Source of the DNA: Pedobacter sp. UBA1951
Lineage (GTDB): Bacteria > Bacteroidota > Bacteroidia > Sphingobacteriales > Sphingobacteriaceae
Reading direction: 5' to 3'
DNA length: 5,240 nt
Assembly: GCA_002336465.1 (NCBI GenBank)
Contig: DDEP01000001.1
Span: 1 to 5,240, forward strand
How positions within the stretch are numbered: position 1 is the first letter of the stretch; each line of letters opens with the position of its first letter. The position numbers were made by a program, and so were the translations under genes. Positions 1 to 5,240 of the stretch are shown here, one piece after another. The notes under the pieces are model-generated. The model had not been told where the DNA came from. It saw only the letters and a list, made by a program, of their open reading frames with translations, and did no database searches.

Positions 1-981
1 GTAAAAGCCGAAATGCACCAAGCTGTAGTTGAGGTAGGTACGGGTATATGCCGCGACACAGAACAAGCCCGTAAGGAGATTGTCCAACTACGTACAACTG
101 TTGCCGGATTAGCAGGAGAGCAAGGTTTTAAGATTGGTGCGGCAGGAACCCACCCTTTTTCTCACTGGGAAAAACAATTGATTACAGACCATCCTCGTTA
201 TAGCAATATTGTAAATGAGTTACAAGAGGCAGCTCGGTCAAATCTAATCTTTGGCTTGCATGTTCACGTAGGTTTCCAGTCTAGAGAATTAGCCATACAC
301 ATTGCCAATCAGGTGCGGTATTTTCTCCCACATGTTTTTGCGCTTTCAACCAACTCACCATTCTGGGAAGGTCGAAACACGGGATACAAATCTTTTAGAA
401 CTAAGGTATTTGATAAGTTTCCAAGAACAGGCATACCAGATGCTTTTAATAGCATTGAAGATTATGACAATTATGTAAAACTGCTCATCAAAACCAATTG
501 CATAGATAACGCCAAAAAAATTTGGTGGGATATACGTGTACACCCTTTTTATGAAACCATAGAATTCAGGATTTGTGATTGCCCTATGTTGGTTGATGAA
601 TCAATAGCAATTACTGCTCTTCTACAAGCTTTATGTGTTAAATTATATAAATTACGTTTACAGAATTTAAACTTCATTACCTATTCCCGAGCTTTAATTA
701 ACGAGAATAAATGGCGGGCAGCACGTTATGGTTTGGATGGCAACCTCATCGATTTCGGAAAGGAAATGGAGGTAAACACACGCAATCTTATCTTAGAATT
801 ATTAGATTTTGTAGATGATGTGGTAGATGACCTAGGTAGTCGTAACGATATCAATTACATTCACAAAATACTTGAAACCGGCACAGGCGCAGATAAGCAA
901 TTAGCCGTTTATGAACAAACCTTAAGCTACCCTGCCGTGGTAGATTATATAACCTCACAAACTTTGATCAATACCGCATAG
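1..981 (+). CDS. Carboxylate-amine ligase of the GCS2/YbdK family, 5'-partial
   Basis: Enzymes of this family use ATP to join a carboxylate, often the glutamate gamma-carboxyl, to an amine. E. coli YbdK has only weak glutamate-cysteine ligase activity, so the true substrate here is unknown. The reading frame is open from base 1 (V-K-A-E before the first Met at 13), so the start lies upstream. The 326 visible residues against about 370 for YbdK suggest roughly 45 N-terminal residues are missing. Family motifs, numbered from the Met at 13, are VEVGTGIC (6-13), AAGTHPFSHWE (43-53), GLHVHVG (81-87), STNSPFWEG-RNTGYKSFR (112-129), WWDIRVHP-ETIEFRICD (171-189) and ENKWRAARYGLDG (231-243). These include the paired His residues and the Glu/Arg-rich strands of the glutamine-synthetase-like active site. 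It ends in TAG, abutting the next start codon, so it is the first visible gene of a coupled operon. Family call is secure; substrate is not. Confidence 0.94.
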   Translation, partial: VKAEMHQAVVEVGTGICRDTEQARKEIVQLRTTVAGLAGEQGFKIGAAGTHPFSHWEKQLITDHPRYSNIVNELQEAARSNLIFGLHVHVGFQSRELAIHIANQVRYFLPHVFALSTNSPFWEGRNTGYKSFRTKVFDKFPRTGIPDAFNSIEDYDNYVKLLIKTNCIDNAKKIWWDIRVHPFYETIEFRICDCPMLVDESIAITALLQALCVKLYKLRLQNLNFITYSRALINENKWRAARYGLDGNLIDFGKEMEVNTRNLILELLDFVDDVVDDLGSRNDINYIHKILETGTGADKQLAVYEQTLSYPAVVDYITSQTLINTA

Positions 982-1812
982 ATGAATATGATTAAACCTG
1001 ACTTTAAAGTTGCCATTATAGATATGAATAACGGAGCCCCTAACCAGGGCATGCGAAATATTTTCGAAATTTTGGACCATTATCAGCAACACAATAAAGT
1101 TAAGTTTAGTTTAGAAGTTTATGATGCTCGCAAGAAAGGGGAAATACCCTCCCTTGACCATGATATTTATATTTCGAGTGGTGGGCCCGGCAGCCCACAC
1201 GATGGAGAAAAAATGAAATGGGAAAAAGACTTTTTTGCCTTGCTAGATCAGTTAGATGAGCATAATCAGTTAAAAGAGAATAAGAAGTTTGTTTTTCTGA
1301 TTTGTCATTCATTCCAACTAGGATGCCGCAAATATAAACTGGGTAAAGTAATGCCAAGAGGCTCGAATCTATTCGGTATTTTCCCTACCTTTTTAACCGA
1401 TGCAGGCCTACAGGAAACCATATTTAAAGGATTATCTGATCCTGTATATGCCGTTGATAGCAGAAAATGGCAAGTTATACAACCTGATCCTTATGTATTC
1501 GAACAGAAAGGCGCATCCATACTGGCTATCGAGCAAGAAAAAGAAAGTCCTGAACAAGAACGTTGTATCATGGCCATAAGATTTTCAGATTTCATGGTGG
1601 GAACTCAATTTCATCCTGAAGCAGACCCCATTGGTATGAAAATACATTTTTACCAAGAAGAAAAGAAAGCCGTTATCGTTAAGAATAGTGGCTTAAATGC
1701 TTATCATGAGATGCTTGAGCAATTAAACAATCCTAATAAAATAGCGCTAACGCATCGCACAGTACTTCCAAATTTCTTAAATCAGGCTATAGGCTACTAT
1801 AATGCACCGTAA
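982..1812 (+). CDS. Class I glutamine amidotransferase-like protein
   Basis: This is a stand-alone triad-type (class I) glutaminase-fold domain of 276 residues. The nucleophile region is FLICHSFQLGCR with Cys108, and the His-Glu pair lies in GTQFHPEAD (His211, Glu213). SSGGPGSPHDGE (65-76) supplies the oxyanion-loop region. The complete triad argues for an active hydrolase that either releases ammonia from glutamine or cleaves a gamma-glutamyl-type bond. A tail of about 60 residues after the triad is not part of the minimal domain and is unassigned. There is no signal peptide, so it should be cytoplasmic. The ATG at 982 directly follows the upstream TAG; a second in-frame ATG lies two codons on, at 988, and could be the real start. 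No Shine-Dalgarno is visible, consistent with translational coupling. No synthase domain is fused to it, so its partner is probably one of the two flanking ligases. That pairing is inferred from the gene order. Confidence 0.9.
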   Translation: MNMIKPDFKVAIIDMNNGAPNQGMRNIFEILDHYQQHNKVKFSLEVYDARKKGEIPSLDHDIYISSGGPGSPHDGEKMKWEKDFFALLDQLDEHNQLKENKKFVFLICHSFQLGCRKYKLGKVMPRGSNLFGIFPTFLTDAGLQETIFKGLSDPVYAVDSRKWQVIQPDPYVFEQKGASILAIEQEKESPEQERCIMAIRFSDFMVGTQFHPEADPIGMKIHFYQEEKKAVIVKNSGLNAYHEMLEQLNNPNKIALTHRTVLPNFLNQAIGYYNAP

Positions 1813-2996
1813 TGATCAAAGAACTTAGGCAAGAATTTAACCAGAACTTTTCAGAAGAGAAATACCAAAACTTTCTATCTGACTTGAATGTGGGCTACCC
1901 AAAAATTCCTTTTAGAGTAGCCGAAACACCTGTGTTCATTCCTGATGACCTAAAGCAAAAATTAATTGCAGCAGGCAATGATATTATAAATTTCATTAAA
2001 CAACCTAATTTTAAGGACCTTACCCATAAAGCCATTCCTGCCGAGTGGTTTGTGCCAAATGAGAATACACAGCCACATTTTGTTGTGATGGATTTTGGAA
2101 TACACCAAAGTCAAAGCGGAGAATTGACACCTATGCTTATTGAAATGCAAGGCTTCCCTTCTCTTTTTGGTTTTCAAACTTTGTTAGCTGAAAAATACAT
2201 TAGTAACTATCAGCTCAACCCTAACTTAACCCCTTATTTCGATGGTTTTAAAACCGATTCATATTTCAATCTCCTCAAAAAAGTAATTGTTGGAGATGAG
2301 GACCCTCTACAGGTAGCTTTAATGGACATTGATGCCCCACATCAAAAAACAGCTATTGACTTTTACATTACAGCACAAAAATTAGATATTAAAATCCTGT
2401 CGATTACTGATATTAAAAAAAGAGGTAAAAATCTTTATTATATTGAAGAAGGAAAAGAAATAAAGCTGAAAAGAATATACAATCGTTTAATATTTGACGA
2501 AATAGCAGGCAATTTATCTGTGCTTAAAGAAGGGTTTGACCCCAGAGAAGAAGTGGATATAAAATGGATAACACATCCAAACTGGTTTTACCGCATAAGC
2601 AAATATATTTTGCCTTTTCTAGAAAGCTCATTTGTACCCAAAACCCAGTTTCTTGACCAAATTTCAATTCTTCCATCAGATTTAGAGCACTACGTACTAA
2701 AACCCCTTTTTAGTTTTGCAGGTTCAGGTGTAATTATTGATGTAACCCAACAAGATATTATTGGTATTAAAGATCCCGAAAACTGGATCTTGCAGCGAAA
2801 AGTCAATTATAGCCCTGTTGTTGATGCACCAAATGGTGGGGTTAAAGTAGAAATTAGGTTAATGTATGTTTGGCCAGATAAGGAAGAACCACAGCTTTGT
2901 ATAAATCTAGCTCGTTTGAGCAAAGGCAAAATGATAGGAGTAAGCCACAATAAAGATTTTGACTGGGTAGGTGGAACAACCGGTTTATTTATTTAA
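1812..2996 (+). CDS. ATP-grasp-like ligase, uncharacterised family
   Basis: This 394-residue protein has no functional name I can give with certainty. Its C-terminal third has ATP-grasp-like features: VLKPLFSFAGSG (295-306) resembles the nucleotide-binding Lys plus glycine-rich loop, NWILQRKV (324-331) the adenine-contacting linker, and KVEIRLMYVW (345-354) and CINLARLSKGK (363-373) the Mg/phosphate-binding strands with Glu347, Arg349, Asn365 and Arg368. Upstream, PMLIEMQGFPSLFG (107-120) and a segment around KRIYNRLIFDE (220-230) recall glutathionylspermidine-synthase-like and circularly permuted ATP-grasp proteins. The conserved-looking C-terminus, DWVGGTTGLF, is close to the end. No membrane segment or signal peptide is seen. 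The ATG overlaps the preceding stop by one base (TAATG), so the two genes are coupled. By context it would form a second bond, after or before the GCS2-type ligase. The ATP-grasp assignment is by motif reading and is less secure than its neighbours' calls. Confidence 0.75.
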   Translation: MIKELRQEFNQNFSEEKYQNFLSDLNVGYPKIPFRVAETPVFIPDDLKQKLIAAGNDIINFIKQPNFKDLTHKAIPAEWFVPNENTQPHFVVMDFGIHQSQSGELTPMLIEMQGFPSLFGFQTLLAEKYISNYQLNPNLTPYFDGFKTDSYFNLLKKVIVGDEDPLQVALMDIDAPHQKTAIDFYITAQKLDIKILSITDIKKRGKNLYYIEEGKEIKLKRIYNRLIFDEIAGNLSVLKEGFDPREEVDIKWITHPNWFYRISKYILPFLESSFVPKTQFLDQISILPSDLEHYVLKPLFSFAGSGVIIDVTQQDIIGIKDPENWILQRKVNYSPVVDAPNGGVKVEIRLMYVWPDKEEPQLCINLARLSKGKMIGVSHNKDFDWVGGTTGLFI

Positions 2997-3047
2997 TTTT
3001 ACATAAATCTGAACCCCCGCATTTTAGGAATCTTAATTTTGTAAAAT
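2996..3047. repeat. 8-bp inverted repeat flanking the intergenic region
   Basis: ATTTTACA at 2996-3003 is exactly complementary to TGTAAAAT at 3040-3047, with 36 bases between. The right arm covers the end of the TAATTTTG box and the first two bases of the small gene's start codon. The right side also forms its own near-palindrome, ATTTT-GT-AAAAT (3036-3047). It could be a protein-binding site, but arms this short and AT-rich may arise by chance. Confidence 0.3.
3034..3041 (+). promoter_or_regulatory. Bacteroidota-type -7 promoter box (TAATTTTG)
   Basis: TAATTTTG is an exact match to the Bacteroidota -7 consensus TAnnTTTG. It sits only four bases before the ATG at 3046, so transcription would be expected to begin at or next to the start codon. 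No clear TTG-type -33 box is visible 17-23 bases upstream, which lowers confidence. It would drive the small Cys-rich protein gene and the Crp/Fnr gene after it. Confidence 0.5.
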
Positions 3048-3204
3048 GGATATACAACTTATCATCGTAGCTATACTCTTTTTAGGAGCACTATGGTATG
3101 TAGGCCGAATCATCTACAGATCAATAGCGCCTAAAAAAGGCTCTTGCGCTTCGGGTTGTGGTAAATGTAGTGCAGATTTTTCCAAAATAACCCCAAAAGA
3201 ATAA
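3046..3204 (+). CDS. FeoB-associated-type Cys-rich small membrane protein
   Basis: This is a 52-residue protein with an N-terminal hydrophobic helix (about residues 4-24, LIIVAILFLGALWYVG at its core). A short basic stretch follows (R-S-I-A-P-K-K), then a cysteine cluster SCASGCGKCSADF with Cys34, Cys38 and Cys41 (C-x3-C-x2-C). This layout matches the FeoB-associated Cys-rich membrane protein family, whose members often lie beside the ferrous iron transporter gene feoB. The positive residues after the helix suggest that the Cys tail faces the cytoplasm, where it could bind iron or another metal; that role is inferred. No feoB is in this window. The gene fills the space between the ATP-grasp-like gene and the Crp/Fnr gene. 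Its TAA lies one base before the regulator's GTG, so the two are probably translated from one message. Confidence 0.85.
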   Translation: MDIQLIIVAILFLGALWYVGRIIYRSIAPKKGSCASGCGKCSADFSKITPKE

Positions 3205-3205
3205 A

Positions 3206-3799
3206 GTGCTTGAGCATTTTCAATTATATCTAAAATCACGCTTACAGCTTACTGATGAGCAAGCTGTAGAAGCTACTTCGTGCTTACACACCAAAGTTTT
3301 TAAAAAGGGACAGGTCATTTTAAGCCCTGGCGATTTACGCTCAGACAATTATTTTATAAACAGTGGCTTATTGCGCAGCTTTACCATAGATGAGAAAGGT
3401 AAAGAACACATTATACAATTTGCGCCCGAAAACTGGGTAATCTCTGATCGCGATAGTTCTATTTTCAATGAGCCTTCACAATTATTTATTGATGCCATTG
3501 AACAAACCGAAGTGGTGATCGTTCCTAAAGATTTTTTCAGTGCCATTAAACATATTGTCCCTCAAATTTTAGAGCTTAATATTTTAATGCTACACAACTC
3601 CATACGTTTTATGCAGAAAAGAATAAATATGCTCTTAGGTGCAACCGCCGAAGAGAGGTATTTAGACTTTATTAAACTTTACCCAAATCTTACCTTACGC
3701 GTACCCCAATGGATGATTGCCTCTTATTTAGGTGTTACCCCGGAGTCTTTAAGTCGTGTACGTAAAGATTTGGCACATAAACATTTCAAAAAAGCCTAA
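3206..3799 (+). CDS. Crp/Fnr-family transcriptional regulator
   Basis: This 197-residue DNA-binding regulator has a cNMP-binding-like beta-barrel (about 15-115, including FKKGQVILSPGD and YFINSGLLRSF), a long dimerisation helix (about 118-148) and a C-terminal winged helix-turn-helix (about 164-192, with WMIASYLGVTPESLSRVRKDL as the helix-turn-helix). The RYLDF...YP segment between helix and HTH is typical of Bacteroidota members. The cAMP-pocket residues of E. coli CRP (the G-E-L and R-S-T phosphate-binding motif) are not present at the matching place (NWVISDRDSSIFNEPS). There is a single Cys (Cys26), so neither cAMP nor an FNR-type Fe-S cluster is a likely ligand. The start is GTG at 3206: an in-frame stop at 3188-3190 excludes a longer protein, and no in-frame ATG exists before the barrel. 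It is coupled to the upstream small gene and may control the YceI-pirin pair downstream. Confidence 0.94.
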   Translation: MLEHFQLYLKSRLQLTDEQAVEATSCLHTKVFKKGQVILSPGDLRSDNYFINSGLLRSFTIDEKGKEHIIQFAPENWVISDRDSSIFNEPSQLFIDAIEQTEVVIVPKDFFSAIKHIVPQILELNILMLHNSIRFMQKRINMLLGATAEERYLDFIKLYPNLTLRVPQWMIASYLGVTPESLSRVRKDLAHKHFKKA

Positions 3800-3847
3800 C
3801 CCTACCATTTCTTAACATAAATCAATTACCAACTAAAACCGCTACTG

Positions 3848-3855
3848 TAATTTTG
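3848..3855 (+). promoter_or_regulatory. Bacteroidota-type -7 promoter box upstream of yceI (TAATTTTG)
   Basis: This is the same eight bases as the box at 3034-3041 and an exact fit to TAnnTTTG. Here the distance to the ATG at 3895 is 39 bases, leaving an untranslated leader of about 30-35 bases. No convincing TTG-type -33 element is visible upstream. It lies in the 95-base gap after the Crp/Fnr stop and would drive yceI and pirin together. Confidence 0.6.
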
Positions 3856-3863
3856 TGTTATAA

Positions 3864-3883
3864 AATTTAAACAAGAATTTAAA
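3864..3883 (+). repeat. AATTTAAA direct repeat in the yceI leader
   Basis: AATTTAAA occurs at 3864-3871 and again at 3876-3883, a 12-base period, within the presumed yceI leader. The same octamer is found at 4435-4442, just before the pirin ribosome binding site. It may simply reflect the A/T-rich leaders common in Bacteroidota, which help translation in place of a Shine-Dalgarno. Confidence 0.3.
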
Positions 3884-3894
3884 AACATAAAATC

Positions 3895-4425
3895 ATGGCA
3901 ACAGTAAAATGGTCTTTAGACCCATCTCACAGTGAGTTACAGTTTAAAGTAAAGCACTTAATGATTTCTACCGTAACTGGTGACTTCAAATCTTTTTCTG
4001 CTGAATTAACTTCAGATGATGAAAACTTTGAAAACATACAAGTAAACTTTAAAGCGGATATGTCGAGCATAGATACCCGCAATCAGGATCGTGATAACCA
4101 TTTGAGAAGCGGAGACTTCTTTGATGCCGAGAAATATCCTGAAATGACGTTTAAATCAAATAATGTAACAAAAGACGGTGATGATTTTGTAGTAACCGGA
4201 AATTTAACCATCAAAGGCATAACCAAAGAAGTAACACTAAAAGCTGAATTAGGTGGCGTAAATACAGATCCTTGGGGTAATACCAAAGCCGGCTTTACCA
4301 TAAACGGAAAAATCAACCGTGGAGACTTTGGGTTAACTTGGAATGCCGCTCTTGAAACAGGTGGTGTAATGGTTAGCGACGAAGTAAAGATATTAGGCGA
4401 GTTACAATTTGTAAAACAAGCCTAA
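3895..4425 (+). CDS. yceI: YceI-family protein, cytoplasmic form
   Basis: YceI proteins form an extended lipocalin-like beta-barrel that binds polyisoprenoid or other amphiphilic molecules; the physiological role is mostly unknown and is often linked to stress. The 176 residues cover the whole domain. Family signatures are W-x-LDPSHSELQFKVKHLMISTVTGDF (6-31), DTRNQDRDNHLRSGDFFDAEKYP (60-82), MTFKS (84-88), GNLTIKGITKEVTL (102-115), WGNTKAGF (127-134) and NRGDFGLTWN (141-150). The domain begins at residue 4 with no signal peptide, unlike secreted E. coli YceI, so a cytoplasmic location is expected. The ATG at 3895 is placed by the family N-terminus; no Shine-Dalgarno precedes it. It follows the Crp/Fnr gene by 95 bases with its own promoter box and is 33 bases ahead of pirin, so the two are probably co-transcribed. 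Confidence 0.96.
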   Translation: MATVKWSLDPSHSELQFKVKHLMISTVTGDFKSFSAELTSDDENFENIQVNFKADMSSIDTRNQDRDNHLRSGDFFDAEKYPEMTFKSNNVTKDGDDFVVTGNLTIKGITKEVTLKAELGGVNTDPWGNTKAGFTINGKINRGDFGLTWNAALETGGVMVSDEVKILGELQFVKQA

Positions 4426-4443
4426 TCATATTAAAATTTAAAT

Positions 4444-4449
4444 AAGGAG
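4444..4449 (+). promoter_or_regulatory. Strong Shine-Dalgarno for pirin (AAGGAG)
   Basis: AAGGAG lies nine bases before the ATG at 4459. It is the only strong Shine-Dalgarno in the window; the other genes rely on coupling or A/T-rich leaders. It fixes the pirin start and suggests efficient translation of the second gene of the yceI-pirin unit. Confidence 0.75.
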
Positions 4450-4458
4450 AAAACAATC

Positions 4459-5240
4459 ATGCAAGCAAATGTAAAACAGGTTGCAGGTATTTTAAACCCA
4501 CCTGCTCCTCATATGGTAGGCGATGGATTTAGAGTTCACAATTTTTTCCCGGGAGGATATAAAATTAAGATGGATCCATTCTTTTTGCTTGATTACAATG
4601 CCAAAATTGATTTCTCTCCCAGAAATACGCCCCGGGGTGTTGGTGTACACCCTCACCGAGGTTTTGAAACCGTTACCATTGCATATCAAGGAGCTGTTTC
4701 ACATCACGATAGTGCTGGTAACAGCGGAACTATATTTCCGGGAGATATACAATGGATGACTGCCGCCAGCGGAATATTGCACAAAGAATACCATGAAGAA
4801 AATTTCACAAAAACAGGTGGCCCTTTTCAAATGGTACAACTCTGGGTAAATCTTCCTGCTAAATTTAAAATGAGCAAACCCAAATACCAAGCCTTACAAA
4901 AAGATAAAATTGCAAGGTATGATTTTGCCGATAATGGTAGTTATGCAGAGGTAATTGCCGGAAATTTTAAAGGCATAAAAGGAAGTGCCGACACCTTTAG
5001 TCCGATCGAGATGTACAATCTACATCTTAAAAACAACAGTAAGATAGATTTTACGCTACCTGCCAGCTATCATACAGCTTTACTTGTAATAGAAGGAAGC
5101 ATTACGGTTAATCATAATAAAAAAGCCGAGGTTAACCAATTTGTTTATTTTGAAAATGAAGGAGAACTAATTGAGATAGAAGCCAATGCTGATACCATAG
5201 TGTTAGTTCTAAGTGGTGAACCAATTAATGAACCGATAGC
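4459..5240 (+). CDS. Pirin family protein (bicupin), 3'-partial
   Basis: Pirins are two-cupin-domain metalloproteins. Some bacterial members, such as E. coli YhhW, have quercetin 2,3-dioxygenase activity, and others modulate metabolic enzymes. The 260 complete codons visible include the N-terminal cupin with its metal site: VGVHPHRGFETVT (61-73) gives His64 and His66, and GILHKEYHEE (105-114) gives His108 and Glu110, the 3-His/1-Glu set seen in human pirin. FFLLDYN (41-47) and PGDIQWMTAASG (94-105) are also characteristic. The C-terminal cupin runs from about 180 (SPIEMYNLHL) to 252 and has no comparable ligand set, as is normal for the family. The frame is open at the window edge; compared with an overall family length near 230-290, only a short tail is likely missing. 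There is no signal peptide, so it should be cytoplasmic. It follows yceI by 33 bases in the same operon. Confidence 0.96.
   Translation, partial: MQANVKQVAGILNPPAPHMVGDGFRVHNFFPGGYKIKMDPFFLLDYNAKIDFSPRNTPRGVGVHPHRGFETVTIAYQGAVSHHDSAGNSGTIFPGDIQWMTAASGILHKEYHEENFTKTGGPFQMVQLWVNLPAKFKMSKPKYQALQKDKIARYDFADNGSYAEVIAGNFKGIKGSADTFSPIEMYNLHLKNNSKIDFTLPASYHTALLVIEGSITVNHNKKAEVNQFVYFENEGELIEIEANADTIVLVLSGEPINEPI

Noticed and set aside
355..543. Open frame of 62 codons on the - strand
   Set aside because: It lies wholly inside the GCS2-type ligase gene, which has strong family motifs on the + strand; its own translation shows no recognisable family.
2975..3000. AACCGGTT palindrome followed by a T-rich stretch, considered as a terminator
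   Set aside because: The palindrome has no loop, lies within the coding sequence, and the following T run is broken by A residues, so it is not a credible rho-independent terminator.
3815..3830. ATCAA half-site resembling an FNR box upstream of yceI
   Set aside because: No matching TTGAT half at the required spacing is present, and the encoded Crp/Fnr protein lacks Fe-S cluster cysteines.
3850..3866. ATTTT...AAAAT inverted arms around the yceI promoter box
   Set aside because: Five-base arms made only of A and T are expected by chance in this AT-rich leader; no further symmetry was found.
4523..4759. Open frame of 78 codons on the + strand, and - strand frames at 4492-4689 and 4699-4890
   Set aside because: All overlap the pirin gene in other frames; pirin has its full metal-binding motifs and a Shine-Dalgarno, so these are by-products of its sequence.
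1..5240. tRNA, rRNA, CRISPR, insertion sequence or attachment site
   Set aside because: Coding is almost continuous, the two gaps are 49 and 95 bases, and neither shows regular repeats, transposase remnants or tRNA-like structure.

Overview
The window looks like part of a Bacteroidota chromosome. It is AT-rich, has A/T-rich leaders mostly without Shine-Dalgarno sequences, and carries two exact copies of a TAATTTTG box, which fits the Bacteroidota -7 promoter consensus TAnnTTTG. The protein types also fit: a Crp/Fnr regulator with a degenerate cyclic-nucleotide pocket, a cytoplasmic YceI protein, a pirin, and a FeoB-associated-type small Cys protein. Sphingobacteriales or Cytophagales relatives are my best guess, but I cannot confirm the rank below phylum. 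All seven genes lie on the + strand, and coding is nearly continuous.

Left half (1-2996): a tightly coupled three-gene unit. The first gene is a GCS2/YbdK-type carboxylate-amine ligase whose 5' end lies outside the window. The second is a class I glutamine amidotransferase with an intact Cys-His-Glu triad, starting on the base after the first gene's stop. The third is a 394-residue protein with ATP-grasp-like features, overlapping the second gene by one base (TAATG). Two different amide-bond-forming ligase folds plus a glutaminase-type domain in one operon is the layout expected for a small peptide or amide metabolite pathway. The product cannot be read from the sequence. This is the strongest candidate in the window for an uncharacterised system.

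Middle (2997-3799): after a 49-base gap holding a promoter-like box almost touching the start codon, there is a 52-residue gene for a single-span membrane protein with a Cys-x3-Cys-x2-Cys tail (FeoB-associated type). One base after its stop comes a GTG-started Crp/Fnr-family regulator. The two look co-transcribed, and no feoB is in view.

Right part (3800-5240): a 95-base intergenic region with a second TAATTTTG box precedes a YceI-family lipid-binding-fold protein. A pirin (bicupin) follows 33 bases later, with a strong AAGGAG ribosome binding site, and runs off the right edge in its last residues. The Crp/Fnr-YceI-pirin order suggests a redox- or stress-linked module, with the regulator possibly acting on its downstream neighbours. 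No RNA genes, insertion sequences, CRISPR arrays or convincing rho-independent terminators were seen.
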